DNA of 64,000 nt, from contig NC_059374.1 of assembly GCF_019703515.2 (NCBI RefSeq), forward strand, positions 15,412,245-15,476,244. Direction: 5' to 3'. Below the pieces are notes generated by a model. It was not told where the DNA came from and made no database searches. It saw only the letters and a program-made list of their open reading frames with translations. Positions 59,855 to 64,000 of this stretch are shown here, one piece after another. Position numbers and translations under genes: made by a program. The number at the start of each line of letters is the position of its first letter. The stretch's first letter is position 1. The stretch comes from Myxocyprinus asiaticus. Lineage: Eukaryota > Chordata > Actinopteri > Cypriniformes > Catostomidae.

Positions 59855-61507
59855 CAGTGTTTAAGGCTTAAAGGTGCACAGCTGTATCATTTATAATAAG
59901 GGGAAATGTTTCATTAGCTTTTATATTCATTAGTCACTTCGGTTTCAGTATCTGTCAAGTACTCTTTACCATGTTGTTTTCAGACTGTTCTACGAGAGAA
60001 GTTTCCATGCAGGCCTGTGTGTCTAGATTGTATCTCTATTCCCACGCTTTAATCAACACACCCCCCCCCCAGCAAATTAACAATGCCAGACAAGTGGATT
60101 TATTTCTGCAACAAGTTAAACCAGTATATCCTTAAGCTCTAAGCAGAGGTGCTAAAATGCTGACTGACTGCAACAGGACCCAGTGAAAACATGTATACCC
60201 TACAGGCCTGGACACTTTTCCAAGTGTGGGAACGCAGAGATACTGACCCTCTCACTATTAATTGCACCTGTATGTAGGTCCGTTAGCCTCTGTTTACACG
60301 GTGGGCTCATTGTGATGTCAGTACAGCAGCATTTTTTAAGTGTTATATATGCTTGCTTCAGCTTACTTGTATGTGAAAAACATCTAAGGGAAATTATATT
60401 ATTAATAAGAAGTTATTTTAGTTAACATAACTTTATAAAAAAAAAAAAACAAACACAGAACTCTGTGAGCACCTTCTAAACAACCTGACCGACATAAAGG
60501 CAAATAATGCACAAATTTACGGTGTGTTAATGCAATATGAAGAGAATGAGAAAGTAAAGGACGGATGAAGGTGTCACTGGCAGAGCGTTTCGGCTCACCA
60601 GCGCTGCTGACAGGTCCTGTCTCTGCCTTTAATGACTTATTTATTCAAGCATAATTAAGCTCAGGCCTGGAGCAGTGATTAATGCTCTTTGTCAGCTTGC
60701 AGAACAATACCTTAAACTTCCTGAGCCCTGGCTCATCTCTAGTTTTTTATTTCTTTCTATGCATCTAACTGTGGTTCACTCGAGGCAATTACCAAGAATA
60801 TAAAGCAAGGGCGGAAGTTTGTTTTGAAAGTTGATAGGGACAAATAGCAAGGATAATATTCAAAATGTTGGTATTAAGAATATGTGAGAAAGTCAGTCTC
60901 GTAACAGGCAAAATAACAATGTCATATAACAAATATCATTTTTTACAGTATTCCTCTGCCCCAACATCTTAAATAGTAACCTTTTGTTTTAAGAATTTCT
61001 AAAGAATAAACAAATTAGGAACTGACCCCTAGGGCTGCACAGTTAGGAGAAAGTTTATGATATTCGATAAACTTGGATAAAATGTAGCGATATGCGATGT
61101 GATAAACCTAAGGTTAATGGGTCAAAATCAAATGTTAGCTTTTTAAGATTTACCTCTTAGATATTTTTGACAGGAAACATTTTGTGCATGACAAGTATGC
61201 TTGTTTAAATCTACTAATTTGAAGGGTTGGACATAAAATACCAATGGAAATCCGCCCACGTAATCTCCAGAATTATTATTATTATTAATTTTTAATCTTA
61301 CAAACGACTGTGATTGGTACATCCTGAACCGTAACAGGTGCCACGTGACAACACCATTTATGCGCCGCTTTAGAAGAGGTAGGACAATAATTTACACATT
61401 GATAATTATACTAAGGACATTTAATAGAAAATAAAAAACATAGTATAAATTTAAGTATTTTCTGTGTGGTAAAATGTTGTTCAAATGTTGGTCGGGACAG
61501 GGGCATA
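59855..61507. other. upstream flank, no gene seen
   Basis: Mostly unique AT-rich DNA. 60.58-60.76 kb is a possible conserved non-coding element. A TAGGGCTGCACAGTTAGG repeat end lies at about 61030. Confidence 0.5.
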
Positions 61508-61561
61508 GGACAGGGGCGTAGATTCCAGGGGGGATCCCCCCTGGAATCTACGCCCCTGTCC
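61508..61561. repeat. perfect 54-bp palindrome
   Basis: Every base from 61508 to 61534 pairs with 61561 down to 61535, with no spacer. The centre is GGATCC inside a G6/C6 context, and the outer part is GGACAGGGGCGTAGATTCCA and its complement. Confidence 0.97.
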
Positions 61562-61700
61562 CTATCAACTTTCAGAAAATGAAAGTTTTCCCAATAATAA
61601 AAACACAACCCTCCCCCATTTATACCATGATAAAAGGAAACATGCAAATTCTTCACACTGTAACCCCCCAATGTTCAAGCCAAATCTACGCCCTTGGATA
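61562..61700 (-). repeat. dispersed repeat, copy B of CATAGATTTTGCTTG family
   Basis: Read on the minus strand it contains GGGCGTAGATTTGGCTTGAA, CATTGGGGGGTTACAGTGTG and TTTATCATGGTATAAATGGG, matching 44640-44730. It directly abuts the palindrome, whose arm carries the same GGGGCGTAGATT start. Confidence 0.65.
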
Positions 61701-62079
61701 GGGACATGTCCCTATCATCCCTACCAAAGTAAGATGGTAAGAACTTATATACCTTTAAATCAGGCACATACATGTACATCGTCACATATTCAATGTATTT
61801 TGCAACTGCCACTACAAATAAAACGTATTAAAGCGATATATTGTTTATAATGTTTAGGGGAGTCTATGCTAGCAAGAGCAAAAGCCTTGTTTTGAATAAC
61901 AACACAGCTGCATGCCTTGCAAACAAACGTTCAACATACAAGTATAACTCACTGAATAACTTCCGTTTCAGCCAAAAAATGGGCAGTTAGTTCATACATT
62001 TCTTCTCTACCAGCTAAAACAAATCTAAAAGAGCCAAAGTATGAAGCAGAAACTCCGCTTTCTGCACTGCTTTCAGTGT

Positions 62080-62330
62080 TTTTGAAAATCTTTTTTTTTT
62101 TTTTTTTTAAGTGAACGAATCGATCTCGTTCACTTCCGTTGTTTTTGTCGTGAACGACTCTGTGAATTTTAATGATTCAGTTAAATGATTCAATGACTCA
62201 TAAAAGACCCTCGGTTTTCACCAACTACTGGTGTAAATGTAGTGTACTGCAATTGCAGAAATGGTCGTTGAACGAATCTTTTTGGTGAATGGATTAAAAA
62301 AACTCGAGCCACTGGGATGAATCAAAACGC
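62080..62330. repeat. GAACGAATC-type dispersed repeat fragment
   Basis: GTGAACGAATCGATCTCGTTC, TGAACGACTCTGTGA and TTGAACGAATCTTTTTGGTG are repeated motifs that I recognise as typical of fish interspersed repeats. Boundaries are not defined. Confidence 0.35.
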
Positions 62331-62531
62331 GGATTGGCCAATCAAATTCGAGGTCCTGAATGTACTGTTGTATAAAAATTAATGTCCTTCACAATAAAAT
62401 TCCAATAGGCCTACCATCATATTTTTGATGCCTTGGGGAAACAAATGAACACAATAAAACCACATTGGCATAGTCAGGCAAGGGTCAGCTATAGGCTAAA
62501 GAAGGCTAAAAGGTTGAACTGTTCTCAGGAC

Positions 62532-62534
<3 letters not shown>

Positions 62535-62583
<49 letters not shown>
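62535..62583. repeat. (TC)n microsatellite
   Basis: About 24 TC units. Confidence 0.97.
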
Positions 62584-62586
<3 letters not shown>

Positions 62587-62715
62587 GGGCACTTTGACAA
62601 ATTTTCATTTGGGCAAGTTTTTAAAGGTATATAACGTATTAGTTCAAATATTTCTTTACCAAAACAAAGGTTTTATCTTTTTGTTCCATTATATATTATG
62701 AAAGGTCTGTTCATT

Positions 62716-64000
62716 ATTGTTCCCTATCTGTCACTCACTCGACGTTGTGTAGATGGAGTGACACCAGGGGTCACTCTTGGGAGCCCGAGACACCTCTGGT
62801 CTTTGATAAAAGGCCAATGAAAATTGGCAAGTGGTATTTGCATGCCACTCCCCTGGACATACGGGTATAAAAGGAGCTGGTATACAACCACTCATTCAGA
62901 TTTTCTCTTCGGAGTCGAACGGTCATGCTCACTGAGCTGAATACTACTGTTCATTCACCTCTGCTGGATCTGACGGCGCATTTCAGCGGCTTCTCCCTCC
63001 TCTGCACTGGTGCACTGCAGAGAATGCCCCTGGGCGCTTCGGCAGAAAAACAAGAGAGTATATTTTCTGAAAGAGCTTTTCCTCCTCTAAAAGAGTACTT
63101 ATTTCTCTAAAAGAGCGGCACACACGGAACGTCTTTTTAAAGACGCGTCTTTTTAAAGATGCCTTTCCGATTGTGTGTTATTCCTGGTTGCGGTCGTTAT
63201 CTCACAACTTCAGATGGTCATGATCGCTGTCTTTCGTTTGATAAAGAAAGAAAGATTCATAAGAAAGCAAGCCACGCCAGTGGCTCCCCGCCTCGGTCCT
63301 TCTACCTACGGGTATGAGGCCAGCGCGGCTAGCACTGGGGGCAATTTGGGGACCCCAATGGGATCGTCTCCGCCGGGTATCCCCCCGCGGACCTCCCATT
63401 CCCCAGCATGCTCGTCTGCCCCAATTCCGGATAAGTTCGCCGGCTCGTCTCACGGCGAGTCTAGCTTCTTGTTCGGAGCCCACGAAGATGATGAGCTCTC
63501 GAGCGCAGCATCGGAGTATGGGCTTGTCCAGTCAGACGCAGAAGCCTCAGCTGGGCTTCCCCCTTTGGGGACATTTGCCCAGTCACAGGCCGATGCTGAA
63601 ATGACGGACATGCTTTCCCGGGCGGCCGCGAGTGTCAGGTTAGAGTGGAACCCTCCAGTCTCCCCTGAACCCTCGCGACTTGATGATTGGTTCCTGGGCT
63701 CGTGGCGCCGCTCAAAGCAGCCACGCTCCACTCCAGTGTTATTCTTCCCGGAAGTGCATGAGGAGCTGACGAAGTCATGGGAGGCACCTTTTACTGCCCG
63801 GCCCCGATTCCGCAGTTCCCCCGCTCTCACTACCCTCGATGGCGGGGTGGCCAGGGGCTATACGGCGATTCCCCCGGTGGATAAGGCGCTCGCGGTGCAC
63901 CTATGACCGCAAAGCGCCGCCACCTGGCGTGGACACCCTAAGCTCCCGTCCAAGCCCTGTAGACTCACATCGTCCCTGACGGCTAAAGCCTACAGCACTG
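62716..64000 (+). mobile_element. DIRS-like retroelement, 5' part, runs off the right edge
   Basis: It begins ATTGTTCCCTATCTGTCACT, the same end as at 3652 in the opposite orientation. It continues through the conserved arm (GGGGTCACTCTTGGGAGCCC, GGCCAATGAAAATTGGCAAG, CATACGGGTATAAAAGGAGC) into a gag-like frame. A TATAAAAGG box at 62866 could be the element's promoter. The 3' part with reverse transcriptase and recombinase would lie beyond the window. Confidence 0.7.
63159..64000 (+). pseudogene. gag-like ORF1 of DIRS-like element, disrupted and partial
   Basis: It starts MPFRLCVIPGCGRYLTTSDG at 63159. After HDRCLSF the cysteine-rich CLG...CPHC segment seen in the 2.4-3.6 kb copy is missing, and the frame shifts. 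The main body is then open from about 63250 (RKQATPVAPRLGPSTYGYE; PPVSPEPSRLDDWFLGSWRR; FFPEVHEELTKSWEAPFTAR; LTTLDGGVARGYTAIPPVDK), ending at a TGA at 63904. The same frame goes on after the TGA with gag-like residues (PQSAATWRGHPKLPSKPCRL) to the window edge, so the TGA is a nonsense change and not the natural end. The family is inferred to be DIRS gag (LAP2-alpha-like proteins in fish). Confidence 0.7.

Noticed and set aside
1..64000. CRISPR arrays, operons, tRNA or rRNA genes
   Set aside because: No regularly spaced short repeats with unique spacers were seen, no tRNA cloverleaf or rRNA segments were recognised, and the gene structure is eukaryotic with introns.

Overview
This window is vertebrate nuclear DNA, most likely from a cyprinid-like teleost fish. 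It is AT-rich and dense in (CA)n, (TA)n, (GA)n and (TATC)n microsatellites. It carries Tc1/mariner elements, small fold-back elements ending in TTAA, hAT-type miniature elements, an old L1/Tx1-like LINE and DIRS-like retroelements, all families known to be abundant in carp and zebrafish relatives. There is no bacterial, viral or CRISPR content. The exact species cannot be read from the sequence.

One protein-coding gene is supported: the 5' part of dscaml1 (Down syndrome cell adhesion molecule like 1), on the minus strand. Exon 1 (49276-49318) encodes the signal peptide, exon 2 (30184-30504) the first Ig domain, and exon 3 (18459-18605) the first half of the second Ig domain. All three have consensus splice sites, and all three junctions are phase 1. 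Intron 1 is about 18.8 kb and intron 2 about 11.6 kb. Intron 3 runs off the left edge and is at least 18.4 kb, so exon 4 is not in the window. A CpG-rich block just beyond exon 1 (about 49.32-49.64 kb) is the likely promoter and 5' leader. From about 49.65 kb to the right edge there is intergenic or upstream DNA with no recognisable host gene.

Layout. 1-18.4 kb is intron 3: a LINE remnant split by a DIRS-like element (2.3-5.9 kb), a three-level nested transposon (9.7-11 kb), a fold-back element (11.6-11.9 kb) and a decayed Tc1 element (14.2-15.7 kb). 18.6-30.2 kb is intron 2: a 29-30 bp minisatellite whose units resemble CTCF cores, a 0.67-kb inverted repeat, and several fold-back elements. 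30.5-49.3 kb is intron 1: a near-consensus REST/RE1 site at 36291, a cryptic element with polar CAACCCCGTCAC motifs (38.4-39.8 kb), two abutting TTAA-flanked elements (42.3-44.1 kb), and many simple repeats. 49.6-64 kb is upstream: a 2.4-kb nested fold-back, a second decayed Tc1 element (57-58.2 kb), more fold-backs, a perfect 54-bp palindrome (61.5 kb), and the 5' part of a second DIRS-like element running off the right edge.

The points most worth a second look are the RE1 site inside a neuronal adhesion gene, the CTCF-like minisatellite next to a large inverted repeat, the perfect 54-bp palindrome, and the deletion-derived DIRS-like element sitting beside a LINE zinc knuckle. I did not find a convincing new gene system. 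The novelty here is regulatory and repeat architecture.
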